Shown: positions 53,284-63,043 of the stretch, piece after piece
Position numbering within the stretch: the first letter of the stretch is position 1
Layout: each line of letters starts with the position of its first letter
Source of the DNA: Chthoniobacterales bacterium
GTDB lineage: Bacteria; Verrucomicrobiota; Verrucomicrobiia; Chthoniobacterales; UBA10450
Assembly (NCBI GenBank): GCA_035274845.1
Contig: DATENU010000011.1
Location: 62,001-126,000 of the forward strand
Length of the DNA stretch: 64,000 bases
Reading direction: 5' to 3'
Translations under genes and position numbers: made by a program
The notes under the pieces: model-generated
What the model was told of the DNA's origin: nothing
Seen by the model: only the letters and a program-made list of their open reading frames with translations
Database searches by the model: none

Positions 53284-54266
53284 GAGAGATCACCTATCGC
53301 CAGGCGGTCAACGAAGCGCTTGCCGAGGAATTGGAGCGCGACCCGAATGTTTTCCTGATGGGCGAGGAGGTCGCGGAGTACAACGGCGCCTACAAGGTGA
53401 GCCAGGGTTTGCTCGAGCGGTTCGGTCCGAAACGCATCATCGACACGCCGATCAGTGAGAACGGTTTTGCCGGACTGGGGGTGGGCGCGGCGATGGTGGG
53501 GCTGCGGCCGATCATTGAGTTCATGACTTTCAGTTTCTCCCTGGTCGCGTTCGATCAGGTGGTGAACAATGCGCCGAACATGCTCACCATGTCGGGTGGT
53601 CAGTTCAACATCCCGATCACGTTCCGCGGGCCTAACGGTCCCGCCCATCAACTGGGCGCGACGCATTCCCATGCCACCGAATGTCTTTATGCCAACTTTC
53701 CAGGATTGAAGATCTGCACGCCGGCCACGCCGCGCGACGCGAAAGGCCTGCTGAAGACGGCGATTCGCGACAATAACCCGGTCCTGGTCCTCGAGGTAGA
53801 GCTTCTCTACAGCTCGAAGGGAATGGTCGAAGAAGAGGATTTTGAGCTGCTGATTCCATTGGGAGAAGCCGAAGTGAAGCGGACCGGCAGTGACGTTACG
53901 ATTGTTTGTTATGCGCAGACTGTTCCGCTGGCGCTGGCCGCTGCGGAAAGACTCGAAGAGGAAGAAGAGATCAGCGCTGAAGTGCTCGATTTGCGTTCCA
54001 TCAAGCCGCTCGATCAGGACGCGATTCTCAAGTCGGTTTCAAAAACGCACCGGGTGGTGATTGTGGAGCAGGATCGGCCGTTCTGTGGAATTGGCGCCGA
54101 GATTTCCTACCGAGTCCAGAAGGAGATATTTGACGAGCTGGATGCGCCGGTTCTGCGTGTCGCGCAGGAAGATGTGCCGATGCCTTACAATGAGCGCCTC
54201 GAGCAAGCGGTGCTGCCCAGCGCCGATAAGTTGATCGCCGCCGTGAAGAAAGTTTGTTACACCTAA
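53280..54266 (+). CDS. pdhB: Pyruvate dehydrogenase E1 component, beta subunit
   Basis: With the alpha subunit it forms the E1 heterotetramer. The 328 residues have ITYRQAVNEALAEELERDPN, GEEVAEYNGAYKVSQGLLER, DTPISENGFAGLGVGAAMVG, EFMTFSFSLVAFDQVVNNAP and the C-terminal transketolase domain with EVLDLRSIKPLDQDAILKSV. GTG start overlapping pdhA. pdhC begins 12 bases after its stop. Confidence 0.94.
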   Translation: MREITYRQAVNEALAEELERDPNVFLMGEEVAEYNGAYKVSQGLLERFGPKRIIDTPISENGFAGLGVGAAMVGLRPIIEFMTFSFSLVAFDQVVNNAPNMLTMSGGQFNIPITFRGPNGPAHQLGATHSHATECLYANFPGLKICTPATPRDAKGLLKTAIRDNNPVLVLEVELLYSSKGMVEEEDFELLIPLGEAEVKRTGSDVTIVCYAQTVPLALAAAERLEEEEEISAEVLDLRSIKPLDQDAILKSVSKTHRVVIVEQDRPFCGIGAEISYRVQKEIFDELDAPVLRVAQEDVPMPYNERLEQAVLPSADKLIAAVKKVCYT

Positions 54267-54278
54267 CGACCCGCCGCC

Positions 54279-55622
54279 ATGCCAGAGATCCAAATGCCCA
54301 AGCTCAGTGACACGATGACGGAAGGCACGCTTGTCTCCTGGAAGAAAAAGAAGGGCGACAAAGTTTCGGCGGGCGACGTCATCGCCGAAATCGAGACCGA
54401 CAAGGCAACCATGGAATGGGAGTCGCCGGAAGACGGCACTCTGACGGAAATCTATGTTGAGGAGGGCGGCAAGGTCGATGTCGGCGTGAAAATAGCGTTC
54501 ATCGGCGCCGAAGGGGAAGCAGCTCCAGCGAAGCAGGAGCCCGATGGGAAGAAGGCGGAACCTGAGTCGAAAGAAGAAAAAAAGCCGGCCTCGGAAAAGA
54601 AGGAGCAAGCCGAAACGGAAAAGCCGGCGCCGGCCGAGAAGAAAGAAAAAGAAACGGCGCCGCCCCAGGAGAGTGCAAAGAAACCTGCCGAGTCCGCCAA
54701 GGCTGCGCCAGCCTCAGAATCGGCTGCGAACAAGAAGACGGAAAGCACGGGCGAAGCGCGTGTGAAAGCTTCACCGATGGCCCGCCGGGTTGCCGCTGAA
54801 AAGGGAATCGATCTTTCCACGGTCAAGGGAACGGGTCCGGAAGGACGAGTCACCGAAAGCGATGTCCGGGCGGCCGGGAAATCCAGAGGTGCGGCGCCGG
54901 CGGCTGCGGCCCCGCGAATTCCAGCCGGGGAAGGGTCCCGGATTAGCCTCACCGGCATGCGCAAGGTAATCGCAGAGCGTCTCGTCGCCAGCAAAGCGCC
55001 GGTGCCGCATTTCTATTTGAATATCGAGATTGACGCCGGCCCGCTCATGGCCGCACGGGCCGAATTGAAATCGGCTGGGGAAGGATCCGATTCTGCCAGG
55101 ATCACAGTGAACGATTTTGTTCTCAAAGCGTCGGTCGAAGCCGCGGTCAAGGTGCCGAAAGCGAACGCGTCCTTCGATGGCGACGCGATTGTGGAATACA
55201 ACGACGTCAATCTTGCGATTGCCGTTGCAATCGAGGATGGCTTGGTAACGCCGGTAATTCGCGCGGCCCAGGGCCGGTCGCTCCGGGAGATCAGCGAAGC
55301 CGTTAAAGATCTCGCGCATCGGGCGCGGAACAAGCGGATGAAACCGGAGGAATTTCAGGGCGGAAGTTTTACCGTCTCCAATCTCGGCAGCTACGGCATC
55401 GATCACTTCCTGGCCATCATCAATCCGCCGCAGGGGTTCATTTTGTCGATCGGGGGAATCGTGAAAAAACCGGTGATCGACAACTGCGACCAGATCGTCG
55501 CTGGGCAGCGGATGGCTATTGGAATGAGCTGCGACCATCGCGTGATTGATGGCGCTCTGGGCGCGGAATACCTGAGGGCGCTGCGCCAACTGCTCGAAAA
55601 TCCCGCCCTCCTTCTGGTTTAG
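54279..55622 (+). CDS. pdhC: Dihydrolipoamide acetyltransferase (E2)
   Basis: This is the acetyltransferase core of the pyruvate dehydrogenase complex. The 447 residues have a lipoyl domain (Lys42 in ETDKATMEWESPEDG), a long Lys/Glu/Pro/Ala-rich linker (about 82-160), a peripheral-subunit-binding domain (SPMARRVAAEKGIDLSTVKG) and the catalytic domain with FYLNIEIDAGPLMAA and the active-site MSCDHRVIDGALGAEYL. A single lipoyl domain. E3 is not in this window. Confidence 0.94.
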   Translation: MPEIQMPKLSDTMTEGTLVSWKKKKGDKVSAGDVIAEIETDKATMEWESPEDGTLTEIYVEEGGKVDVGVKIAFIGAEGEAAPAKQEPDGKKAEPESKEEKKPASEKKEQAETEKPAPAEKKEKETAPPQESAKKPAESAKAAPASESAANKKTESTGEARVKASPMARRVAAEKGIDLSTVKGTGPEGRVTESDVRAAGKSRGAAPAAAAPRIPAGEGSRISLTGMRKVIAERLVASKAPVPHFYLNIEIDAGPLMAARAELKSAGEGSDSARITVNDFVLKASVEAAVKVPKANASFDGDAIVEYNDVNLAIAVAIEDGLVTPVIRAAQGRSLREISEAVKDLAHRARNKRMKPEEFQGGSFTVSNLGSYGIDHFLAIINPPQGFILSIGGIVKKPVIDNCDQIVAGQRMAIGMSCDHRVIDGALGAEYLRALRQLLENPALLLV

Positions 55623-55632
55623 CGGTCAGGCC

Positions 55633-55995
55633 ATGGAAACTCCGCCGCCGAAAAGGAGTTTCTGGATGGTCCCGTTTACGGTTCACGCCACGAAGGGATT
55701 GCTGCGCGATCAGCGCTCACGCCGAAAAACCATGGCGATCTCGCTGGTCGTCGCCCTCCTCTTGCTGGTCGCGGGTCTAACGGTTTTGCGTCCGTGGCTG
55801 GATCCGCACGAACATCCCTGGCGCTTCATCTTGTTCTGGCTCGCCTGCGCGTGGGAGACGGTGCTGGTTTTGTTACTGGCGCTTTTTGATCTGCTCCTCT
55901 TGCGGGCGCAAGCTCGTGCCGCGCGAAAAGCTTTCCAGGAGAATCTTTCCAAGGGAAGCATCTCAGCGCCGTCGAACGGAGACAGCGACAGGTGA
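55633..55995 (+). CDS. Small two-helix membrane protein
   Basis: This 120-residue protein starts 11 bases after pdhC. It has two TM helices (about 33-50, AISLVVALLLLVAGLTVL, and 65-88, FILFWLACAWETVLVLLLAL) joined by a short Trp/His loop and followed by a charged tail. No family was recognised. It is probably the last gene of the pdh run. Its stop codon directly abuts the stop codon of the converging YfhO gene. Confidence 0.6.
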   Translation: METPPPKRSFWMVPFTVHATKGLLRDQRSRRKTMAISLVVALLLLVAGLTVLRPWLDPHEHPWRFILFWLACAWETVLVLLLALFDLLLLRAQARAARKAFQENLSKGSISAPSNGDSDR

Positions 55996-58374
55996 TCAGA
56001 ATCCGTCCCCGGACGGCAGACTCAGTCGCGGCCATTTCCACGCCGCCACGGCCATAAGCAGAAGTGACGCGAGAGTGATGGCCGCGCCGGCGATAAGGCA
56101 GGCGTTGCGGTAACTCAGTTCGACCTTGTGCGAGCCTGCATCCAACGCCACACCGAGCAATCCCATGTCGACCTTAAAGACCGGGACCGGTTTGCCGTCC
56201 TGTGACGCGTGCCATCCAGGAGCGAAAGGTGTTTGCAGAACGAGAACGCTCTTTTGTTCGAGTTGCACCGTTCCCGCGAAGTGCGTTTGACGGAAATTGG
56301 TCATTTCCAGGCCCGTTCTCCGGCGTTCAAGAACAAGATCTTTCAGGACCGAATTCCTGATCTCATCCTCCAAATCGGAAAGGTTTGCGGGGACAAGGCC
56401 GAGTTTGTCTGCTTCGGAGTTGTCGGAAAGAACTGCCACCCGCAGGAGCACCTCCGGTTTTTCCTGGGATCGAAACCGGAGGAAAGCGTCCGGTGAGATA
56501 TACCGATGAAAGGTTAGCCCGAAAGGAACGAATCGGGCGTTGCGAAACAAATAATCCCGGTCATAGCGCCTAACGAGTTCATATTGAACGGCCCTTTGGA
56601 AGGGCGCGGGATCTTCTACCAGGGCATATTTCTCGCCCGCGAAGAGAGAAAGCATCGGATCATTCAGCAGCCCGATCGACCATCGCGTTTCAGCTTCCGA
56701 GCGAGGTGTTATCGCATCCACCGCCGTTAGAAAGTCGGTGTAGTTGACGCTGTTAAATGAGCTATAGGAGGAAGTGCCGTAGTATCCAAACACTTCGGCG
56801 TCGTTCAAACTGGCCCAGCGTGCACTCGGCCCGGATGGCCGCAGCTTTGTTAGGCGAAAGAAGCCGGGATCTTCCGCCTTTATATCCCGGACGGCGTCGA
56901 GCGTGAAATCGTTGTAGTCGACGCGCTGGGTCAGGTCCTGTTTGCTGACGGTCTTGCGATTCGATACCGTGATCTGATCAAATCGGCATAGCTCCACGAT
57001 TGCGACGCCCGCAATGGCCCAGGCCGTGAACCCTTGCCTGCGAATGAGCTGACCAATCGTGAGTAAGGCACCGTAGAGAAGCAGGAAAACTGTGACCTCC
57101 AGTTTAAGAGTCTGATCGATGCGAACCTGCAAATCTTCCAGAGGCCAATAAAGGAGTGCGATCTCTCCAGCAATCGTCGGGGCAAGGAGCCAGAGCTTCA
57201 ATGGTTGACCCTTGCTGTAACGCGAAAGAACCATCATCCCCAGGGTTATCATTCCAAGAACCGAAAATAACGAATGGGCTCGGTAGTAATCGCCTTGGAA
57301 GAGCCAAAACAGATATCTAAACCAGGGGAATATCACCGGCAGAACCATCCCCAGGAAGTAGAACAGATAGACGATGCGCTGACGTCGACCAGCTCCCGGA
57401 AATATCTGCGGAAAGAGGACCAGGCAAATCAATCCGCAGTAGGTCAACGGTGCTTCCAAGTAATTTTGCCACCCCCGAAAATCATCGCCCGTTCCGATGA
57501 GATCATTGGAAAACAGGCGGGTGAGAGCGCTTATGTAATGGGCCGCGGATTCGAGGCGAAAGAGTGGTGACGAACTAAGAGTGGCCAGCGATGAGGTGGT
57601 CCCGGATCCGCGGGGACTATGGAAAATAGCGTCGAGCACCGGGAGAGTAATGATCGCTCCGAGGGCCACTCCGAGGAGGGCGATAGCCGACAGGGGAAGA
57701 CAAACGCGGGCGACTTGCCCAAGCCGCCAATCGGACTGCCCCCAGGCTCTGGCCGGAACGTATATGGCCACGAACAAAGCGCACAAATAGAGATGGAACG
57801 GGGTGATCATTCCGACCAATGCCACCGCCGCCGCGAGGATAATCCAGCGGCCGCGTTGGAGAGCTTCCTCGGCCCCTAGCAGGATCGCGGCGAAACAAAC
57901 GACTTCGTCAGCAAAAGGATACCAGCAGCTCCCGGTGCACATGTAAGCCGAGAAAGAGAGGAGGAAGGCGCCGAGAAATGGGGCCGGTCCCTGGAGCTGG
58001 CGAAGCTGGAGAAAACGAAGAAAAAGCAAACCGGCGAGGAGAACCTTGGCCAGATGTTGATAGACAAGGGCGGGGGCGATCAACGCTCTGGAGAGCCAGC
58101 TCACGGGCTGCCAGACCAAGTAACCGGCCGCATAGGCGAGGTCCTGACCCATTCCGACCGAGAAGGACCACGAAGGGACGCCCTCAGCCCGAATGTAGTC
58201 CGAAAGATGAACGAAGCTCGGGTAGTAGTCATTGACCGAGTCGCTACCAATGTCCGTGTAAAGCAGGACTGCGTCGCCGAACAGGAATTGGCGAAAGATA
58301 AACGCCCCAACGAGGACCAGGGCGAGAGCCGTTAACCATGTCCAACGATGTCGTTGTATTGAATCACTGATCAT
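55996..58374 (-). CDS. YfhO-like polytopic membrane glycosyltransferase
   Basis: The protein of 792 residues from ATG 58374 has about a dozen TM helices and a luminal/periplasmic C-terminal part ending with one more TM. The N-terminal loop LLYTDIGSDSVNDYYPSFVH and the C-terminal TPFAPGWHASQDGKPVPVFK, then GLLGVALDAGSHKVELSYRN are typical of the YfhO family (GT-C fold). Members in Gram-positives glycosylate teichoic acids; the substrate here is unknown. A longer in-frame extension to 58683 would overlap the TPR gene and is not preferred. Confidence 0.8.
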   Translation of the reverse strand: MISDSIQRHRWTWLTALALVLVGAFIFRQFLFGDAVLLYTDIGSDSVNDYYPSFVHLSDYIRAEGVPSWSFSVGMGQDLAYAAGYLVWQPVSWLSRALIAPALVYQHLAKVLLAGLLFLRFLQLRQLQGPAPFLGAFLLSFSAYMCTGSCWYPFADEVVCFAAILLGAEEALQRGRWIILAAAVALVGMITPFHLYLCALFVAIYVPARAWGQSDWRLGQVARVCLPLSAIALLGVALGAIITLPVLDAIFHSPRGSGTTSSLATLSSSPLFRLESAAHYISALTRLFSNDLIGTGDDFRGWQNYLEAPLTYCGLICLVLFPQIFPGAGRRQRIVYLFYFLGMVLPVIFPWFRYLFWLFQGDYYRAHSLFSVLGMITLGMMVLSRYSKGQPLKLWLLAPTIAGEIALLYWPLEDLQVRIDQTLKLEVTVFLLLYGALLTIGQLIRRQGFTAWAIAGVAIVELCRFDQITVSNRKTVSKQDLTQRVDYNDFTLDAVRDIKAEDPGFFRLTKLRPSGPSARWASLNDAEVFGYYGTSSYSSFNSVNYTDFLTAVDAITPRSEAETRWSIGLLNDPMLSLFAGEKYALVEDPAPFQRAVQYELVRRYDRDYLFRNARFVPFGLTFHRYISPDAFLRFRSQEKPEVLLRVAVLSDNSEADKLGLVPANLSDLEDEIRNSVLKDLVLERRRTGLEMTNFRQTHFAGTVQLEQKSVLVLQTPFAPGWHASQDGKPVPVFKVDMGLLGVALDAGSHKVELSYRNACLIAGAAITLASLLLMAVAAWKWPRLSLPSGDGF

Positions 58375-58400
58375 TCTTTGACTGTTCTTCTGGCGGCCCG

Positions 58401-60326
58401 TTAAGGAGCGATGGGCGTGTAACGGCTGTCGCGAAAGGCAAGGCCCGATTGGTAGAATTGGATTTGCCCCCGGATTGCCTCGGCGCGCGCGTTTTGCCCT
58501 TCCTGCGAGGCTAACTCCAGGGCGCGTTGGGCGGTCTTGATGGCGTCGTCGAAACGTCCCGCCTCCGCGTAGGCGGCGGCGAGCGTCGCGCTGATCACCG
58601 GACTCTGGCTCCGGGTCAATGCATTGGCTCGCTCGGCGATCTCGATCGCCTTCATGCCATTTCGAAGGAGAGCATCGGGGCAAGTCGCAAGCACCCAGGC
58701 CAGGTTATTGCGGGCTTCGATGTCATCAGTGTTGATTTCCAAGGCTCGACTGTATTCGGCGATCGCCTGTTCTGCCCGGCCCATTTGAAGAAAAGTGTTG
58801 CCGAGGTTGTAATGCGCGTCGCCGTCGTTCGGATTGATTTCGAGCGCGGTCCTGAGGCTAGCCAATGATTCCTCCACGCGGCCGGTTTCCAAAAACGCGA
58901 CCCCCAGCAATGAATGGACGAAAGGTTGTTTGGGGTTGATTTGAAGGGCCTTCTGAAAATGAGAGAGGGCTTCGTTTACCCGCCCTTGATCGTAAACGGC
59001 CTGACCGAGATTCTCTTCGGCTGTCGCGTTGCCGGTCGTGCACGCCAGGGTGTGCGTCCAAAGCGTTTCGCTGTTTCGCCAATACGAAGCCTGAACATGC
59101 GCAGAGAAGGCGAGGAAGGAAACGACCCCCGCGGAAAGAATGCCCAACACCAAAGATTGGGGACGCCAGCGCGCCGAGATATCCACCGCCATCCAGGTGA
59201 TCAGCAGAGCAAGGCCGATCTGGGGAAGGTATGTGTAACGATCCGCCCGGGATTGATTTCCCACCTGGATAATACCGATCACCGGAATGAGCATGATCAA
59301 ATACCAAAGCCATCCGGTTATGAGATATCGATAGCGGCGGCCCCAGATGAAGATGGCGGTAGAGATCAGGATTAAGATGACCAGCGAGAAGGCAACTCGC
59401 GAATCAATAATGTCCTGAGGGTTTAACGGGTAGAATGGCGCCAGGTCCCTGGGCCAAAGCATCTGGCGCAGGTAAACCCCATACGAAATGATCGCGTTTC
59501 CTGTGCGCTGAGAGAGAGAGAGGTGCGACAGGGGCTGAAGGGCGATTTTTTGAGCGAAGAGCGTCGCGAGACTCGAGGCTACTCCCAACGCCAAGAGCGG
59601 CAGCTTCTCGCCGATGAATCGACGCGCGGTTGGAGATTTTTGGTTCCCTTGATCGCCGACGGCGGCTATCCGATTGAGTGGCCAATAATCGAGTAACAGG
59701 AGAACGAAAGGCAACGTGATGAGCATGGGCTTGCACATCAAACCGAGGCTGAAAAACAGCACGACAAGGCCATAACGGGCCAGCGATGACGGAGCCCGCA
59801 CGTATCGGACGTAGGCGCCAATAGTCAGCACGAAGAATAGTCCGCTCAGGACATCCTTTCGTTCCGCCACCCAGGCGACCGATTCCACCCGCAACGGATG
59901 AATGGCAAAAACAACCGCCACAAAAGCGCTGCGCCACAGCGCGCCTGTCATCTGGCGCAGGACCAGGAAGAGGAGAATCGCGGTGCCGGTGTGAAGCAGG
60001 ACATTGGTGAAATGATGCCCGCGCGGGTTTAGGCCGTACAATTGACAGTCCAACATGTGGGAAATCCACGTCAATGGATGCCAGTTTGCCGAATGGATAT
60101 GCGTAAAGGCCCACCCGATTCCTTCGATCGTCAGACCGCGGGCGACCTGCGCGTTCTTAAATACGTAGGCGTTGTCATCGAGATTGATGAATTGGAAACC
60201 AAGGGTCTGGCCAAAGACGAGCCACGTAATTGCAACAATGACCGCGCAAACGCCGAAAATTACCCAGCGATTCCTGGAGACAATTTCGTTCTTTTGCACA
60301 GCGGCGGGTTTGGATCTGCGGCTCAT
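58401..60326 (-). CDS. GT-C-type membrane protein with C-terminal TPR repeats
   Basis: The protein of 641 residues from ATG 60326 has about ten TM helices. The first periplasmic loop GFQFINLDDNAYVFKNAQVA contains the Asp pair typical of GT-C mannosyltransferase-like enzymes, with SANWHPLTWISHMLDCQLYG and HPLRVESVAWVAERKDVLSG. From about residue 440 on there are four or five TPR motifs (AEENLGQAVYDQGRVNEALS, DAHYNLGNTFLQMGRAEQAI). The layout resembles TMTC/O-glycosyltransferase proteins. It ends 27 bases upstream of the YfhO gene; both may act on envelope glycans or proteins. Confidence 0.82.
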   Translation of the reverse strand: MSRRSKPAAVQKNEIVSRNRWVIFGVCAVIVAITWLVFGQTLGFQFINLDDNAYVFKNAQVARGLTIEGIGWAFTHIHSANWHPLTWISHMLDCQLYGLNPRGHHFTNVLLHTGTAILLFLVLRQMTGALWRSAFVAVVFAIHPLRVESVAWVAERKDVLSGLFFVLTIGAYVRYVRAPSSLARYGLVVLFFSLGLMCKPMLITLPFVLLLLDYWPLNRIAAVGDQGNQKSPTARRFIGEKLPLLALGVASSLATLFAQKIALQPLSHLSLSQRTGNAIISYGVYLRQMLWPRDLAPFYPLNPQDIIDSRVAFSLVILILISTAIFIWGRRYRYLITGWLWYLIMLIPVIGIIQVGNQSRADRYTYLPQIGLALLITWMAVDISARWRPQSLVLGILSAGVVSFLAFSAHVQASYWRNSETLWTHTLACTTGNATAEENLGQAVYDQGRVNEALSHFQKALQINPKQPFVHSLLGVAFLETGRVEESLASLRTALEINPNDGDAHYNLGNTFLQMGRAEQAIAEYSRALEINTDDIEARNNLAWVLATCPDALLRNGMKAIEIAERANALTRSQSPVISATLAAAYAEAGRFDDAIKTAQRALELASQEGQNARAEAIRGQIQFYQSGLAFRDSRYTPIAP

Positions 60327-60429
60327 TGGTCTCGGGGCGCGGAGAGAATAAAGAGACGACCGGGAATCGCTAGCCAAAACGCCCAATTCCGGACTCGCAA
60401 ACCGCTTCCACCAACGAATATTCTTTGCC

Positions 60430-61626
60430 GTGACGAACGATTTGCCAGCCGGCGCGGATCGGCCGGAGAGCTGGAAAAGACGGGAACAAATGGAGGCGGA
60501 CGAAAACCGCGTCCTCGCGCCGTTCGCTCAAAAGTCGGGTGATTCCCGCGGCCGGAAATATCCCGAGCCGCGCCACGCCTATCGCACGGAATTTCAGCGC
60601 GACCGTGCGCGGATCATCCATGCGCGCGCCTTCCGGCGATTGGAATACAAAACGCAGGTGTTCCTGAACGGCACCGGCGATCATCTAAGAACGAGGCTCA
60701 CCCACTCCATCGAAGTGGCTTCGATCAGCCGCACGATCGCGCGGGCGTTGTCCTTAAACGAGGACCTGGCCGAGGCAATTGCTCTGGCCCACGATCTTGG
60801 ACACTCGCCTTTCGGCCATTCCGGCGAGGAGATGCTCGCCGAATGCATGCGCGAACACGGCGGCTTCGATCACAACCGGCAAAGCCAGCGAGTTGTCGAA
60901 TTGCTGGAAGCCGCTTACCCGGGTTTTCCGGGATTGAATCTGACGTTCGAAGTCCGTGAGGGCCTGCAAAAACACCAGGCATTTTACGATCCACCTGTCG
61001 CCAGCGAAGACAAATATCGATGCCCGTCCCTCGAAGCCCAGATCGCAAATCTGGCCGATGAAATTACTTACTACAGTCACGATCTGGATGACGCGGTGGA
61101 TTTCGAAATCCTAAGTTCGGCCCAGCTCGAAGAGAGCGCAGTCTGGCGCCGCAGCCACGAGTCCGTTGTGGCCCGGCATCCCGAGGTGCGGGAGCCGGAG
61201 CTCCACAAACTGATCATTCGAGACATTATAGACGTCCAGGTCCGCGATGTGATTACGACGAGCGCGGAAACTCTCGCGCAGTCCGGCGTGAACAGCGCGG
61301 AGGAAGTGCGGAAGCAGCCCATTCCCCTGATCTCTTACAGCGAGGCGCTATTCGAAGCGAACCGTGAACTACGCCGCTTTCTATACAAGAATGTTTATTA
61401 CCATCCGCGAGTGGCGGAGGTGAACCGTCGCGCCTGCGAGATGTTGCGGGCTGTTTTCGAGGCGTATGTCCGGACGCCAAATCTCCTGGGAGAGGCCGCC
61501 AGCAAGCGAATCGAAACCGAGGGACTGCATCGGACCATTTGCGATTACATCGCGGGAATGACCGACCGGTACTTATTAGAAGAGCATGCGCGGCTCAGGG
61601 GAGGCGGCGAAGGGCAAACCGGGTAA
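60430..61626 (+). CDS. dgt: Deoxyguanosinetriphosphate triphosphohydrolase-like protein
   Basis: This HD-domain dNTP triphosphohydrolase has 398 residues from GTG 60430 (an ATG at 60490 is the alternative). The metal-binding pattern is RLTHSIEVASISRTIARALS, then IALAHDLGHSPFGHSGEEML with the HD pair. RTEFQRDRARIIHARAFRRL and EITYYSHDLDDAVD are typical of the Dgt type-2 group. The nucleotide specificity cannot be read from sequence. It converges on the LON-domain gene. Confidence 0.9.
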   Translation: MTNDLPAGADRPESWKRREQMEADENRVLAPFAQKSGDSRGRKYPEPRHAYRTEFQRDRARIIHARAFRRLEYKTQVFLNGTGDHLRTRLTHSIEVASISRTIARALSLNEDLAEAIALAHDLGHSPFGHSGEEMLAECMREHGGFDHNRQSQRVVELLEAAYPGFPGLNLTFEVREGLQKHQAFYDPPVASEDKYRCPSLEAQIANLADEITYYSHDLDDAVDFEILSSAQLEESAVWRRSHESVVARHPEVREPELHKLIIRDIIDVQVRDVITTSAETLAQSGVNSAEEVRKQPIPLISYSEALFEANRELRRFLYKNVYYHPRVAEVNRRACEMLRAVFEAYVRTPNLLGEAASKRIETEGLHRTICDYIAGMTDRYLLEEHARLRGGGEGQTG

Positions 61627-61635
61627 CGAGCTTCC

Positions 61636-62265
61636 TCACGCTGCTGCGGTGCCGGTCTCTTCGCGAAGATATTGGATGACAAGCCGCAGGCGTTGATTCA
61701 GGGAAAGTTCTTCGAGCACCTGCTGGCGGCGCAACGGATCATTAATAAAGGTCGCTGCCATCAGGTCCGCGAGCATCTCAGTGTCTCCGAGGTGGGAAAG
61801 GTATTGGTCCACTTTTTGAGGAAGCTGACGCCCGGTGTCCTTTAGCTTGGAATAAAGTTCGAGCACTTTAGCTCCAAGCGCGTCCGTTTCTACCGAGGTA
61901 GTCGCGTCCGATTCGAGCGGCTCGATCCGAGCGATCGGGAAGGGCGCGCTTTGCTGGAACCCGGTGAAACGCACTCGCCGCAATCCTTGCAGGATCAGGT
62001 CAGAGGTTCCGTCGTTCCGTCCAACGCAGGCCCGGATCAGGCCAACTCCGGCGACGTGAAAAAAGTCATCGGTCGATTTCCATTGGCTGCGTTGCGACCG
62101 GATCAGCGCCACGGAAAACATCCGCTGCTCGCGCAAAGCATGCTCGAGCATCGCCCGGTAACGGGGCTCAAAAATGTGCAAAGGCAGGAGAGCATGGGGA
62201 AAAAGGAGCGCTCCCGGCAGCGGCATCACCGGCACTTCGTCCGGGAATTGAATTGATTCGGCCAT
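61636..62265 (-). CDS. LON substrate-binding-domain protein
   Basis: This 209-residue protein consists of the N-terminal domain of Lon proteases without ATPase or protease parts: VPVMPLPGALLFPHALLPLH, IFEPRYRAMLEHALREQRMF, GVGLIRACVGRNDGTSDLIL and LQGLRRVRFTGF. Such stand-alone proteins probably bind unfolded protein or peptides. A C-terminal helical region (LRRQQVLEELSLNQRLRLVI) follows. It is last in a minus-strand run after VKOR, ribE and aroD. Confidence 0.88.
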   Translation of the reverse strand: MAESIQFPDEVPVMPLPGALLFPHALLPLHIFEPRYRAMLEHALREQRMFSVALIRSQRSQWKSTDDFFHVAGVGLIRACVGRNDGTSDLILQGLRRVRFTGFQQSAPFPIARIEPLESDATTSVETDALGAKVLELYSKLKDTGRQLPQKVDQYLSHLGDTEMLADLMAATFINDPLRRQQVLEELSLNQRLRLVIQYLREETGTAAA

Positions 62266-62341
62266 GGCTATAAGGGAAGGGCTTCACCGGGAAGATACGC
62301 TTCCAGCGCGGTCCGCAAAACCGGGCGAGTCCGACCTGCCA

Positions 62342-63043
62342 CTAATTGGGAGGAGCGGCGGGCCTGGAACTTGTTAGACGTCGTTCGAGTTTTCGGATTT
62401 GCGCGATCGTCAATTGGCCCGCCACCTGGCGGCGGCCAATCGGCGCGTAATTGAGCACGCAGCCCCGACGAAAAAGTTCGCGCCGACAGGCCGGGCCGAG
62501 TTTCCCGATTCCCATCGCGACGATTTTGGTCGGGTCTCCTTGCCGATCAAAAAAATCGAGGAGCCGATGCATTTGCGAAGTTGTGTCGGTGCGGGTGGCA
62601 AATTTTAGGATGGCGGCGCCTAACGACCTGGCGGCCGAAGCGAGGTGGTCGAGCCGCATGGCACTCGGCGTTCCCCGCAAATCGTGAAAGGAAATGATCG
62701 ACTGAATTTTTCGGGTGTGAGCGGTTCGCAAAACCTCACGAAAGAAGGGAGCTGCTCGTAATTCAACGTCCACATAAGCGGCGTGAGGAAGAAACTCGAG
62801 CAGCAGCGCTCGCCGCTGCTTTGAAGAGAGATTATTCGCGCCGCCTTCGGCCGGGTCCCGCGCCGTAATGATCAGTGGCGATGGCAGCTGCTCGATGGTC
62901 GCGTGAACCGTATCGATAATTCGAATGAGCCCGTCGAGACGTAACTCAAACAGATCCGGCGGAGTTCGCATGCTGAGGGCCCGTCGCAGATCGGCTCGGG
63001 AAGAAATGACGCCAACAATTCGTCGGGCCGCGGGCTTGGTCAT
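62342..63043 (-). CDS. aroD: Type I 3-dehydroquinate dehydratase
   Basis: This shikimate-pathway enzyme has 233 residues forming a TIM barrel. Visible landmarks are FELRLDGLIR (substrate-binding ELR), SFHDLRGTPSA with the catalytic His, and ILKFATRTDT with the Schiff-base Lys, plus VAMGIGKLGPACRREL near the end. The N-terminal part is somewhat divergent from enteric AroD. The start overlaps the ribE stop (ATGA). Confidence 0.8.
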   Translation of the reverse strand: MTKPAARRIVGVISSRADLRRALSMRTPPDLFELRLDGLIRIIDTVHATIEQLPSPLIITARDPAEGGANNLSSKQRRALLLEFLPHAAYVDVELRAAPFFREVLRTAHTRKIQSIISFHDLRGTPSAMRLDHLASAARSLGAAILKFATRTDTTSQMHRLLDFFDRQGDPTKIVAMGIGKLGPACRRELFRRGCVLNYAPIGRRQVAGQLTIAQIRKLERRLTSSRPAAPPN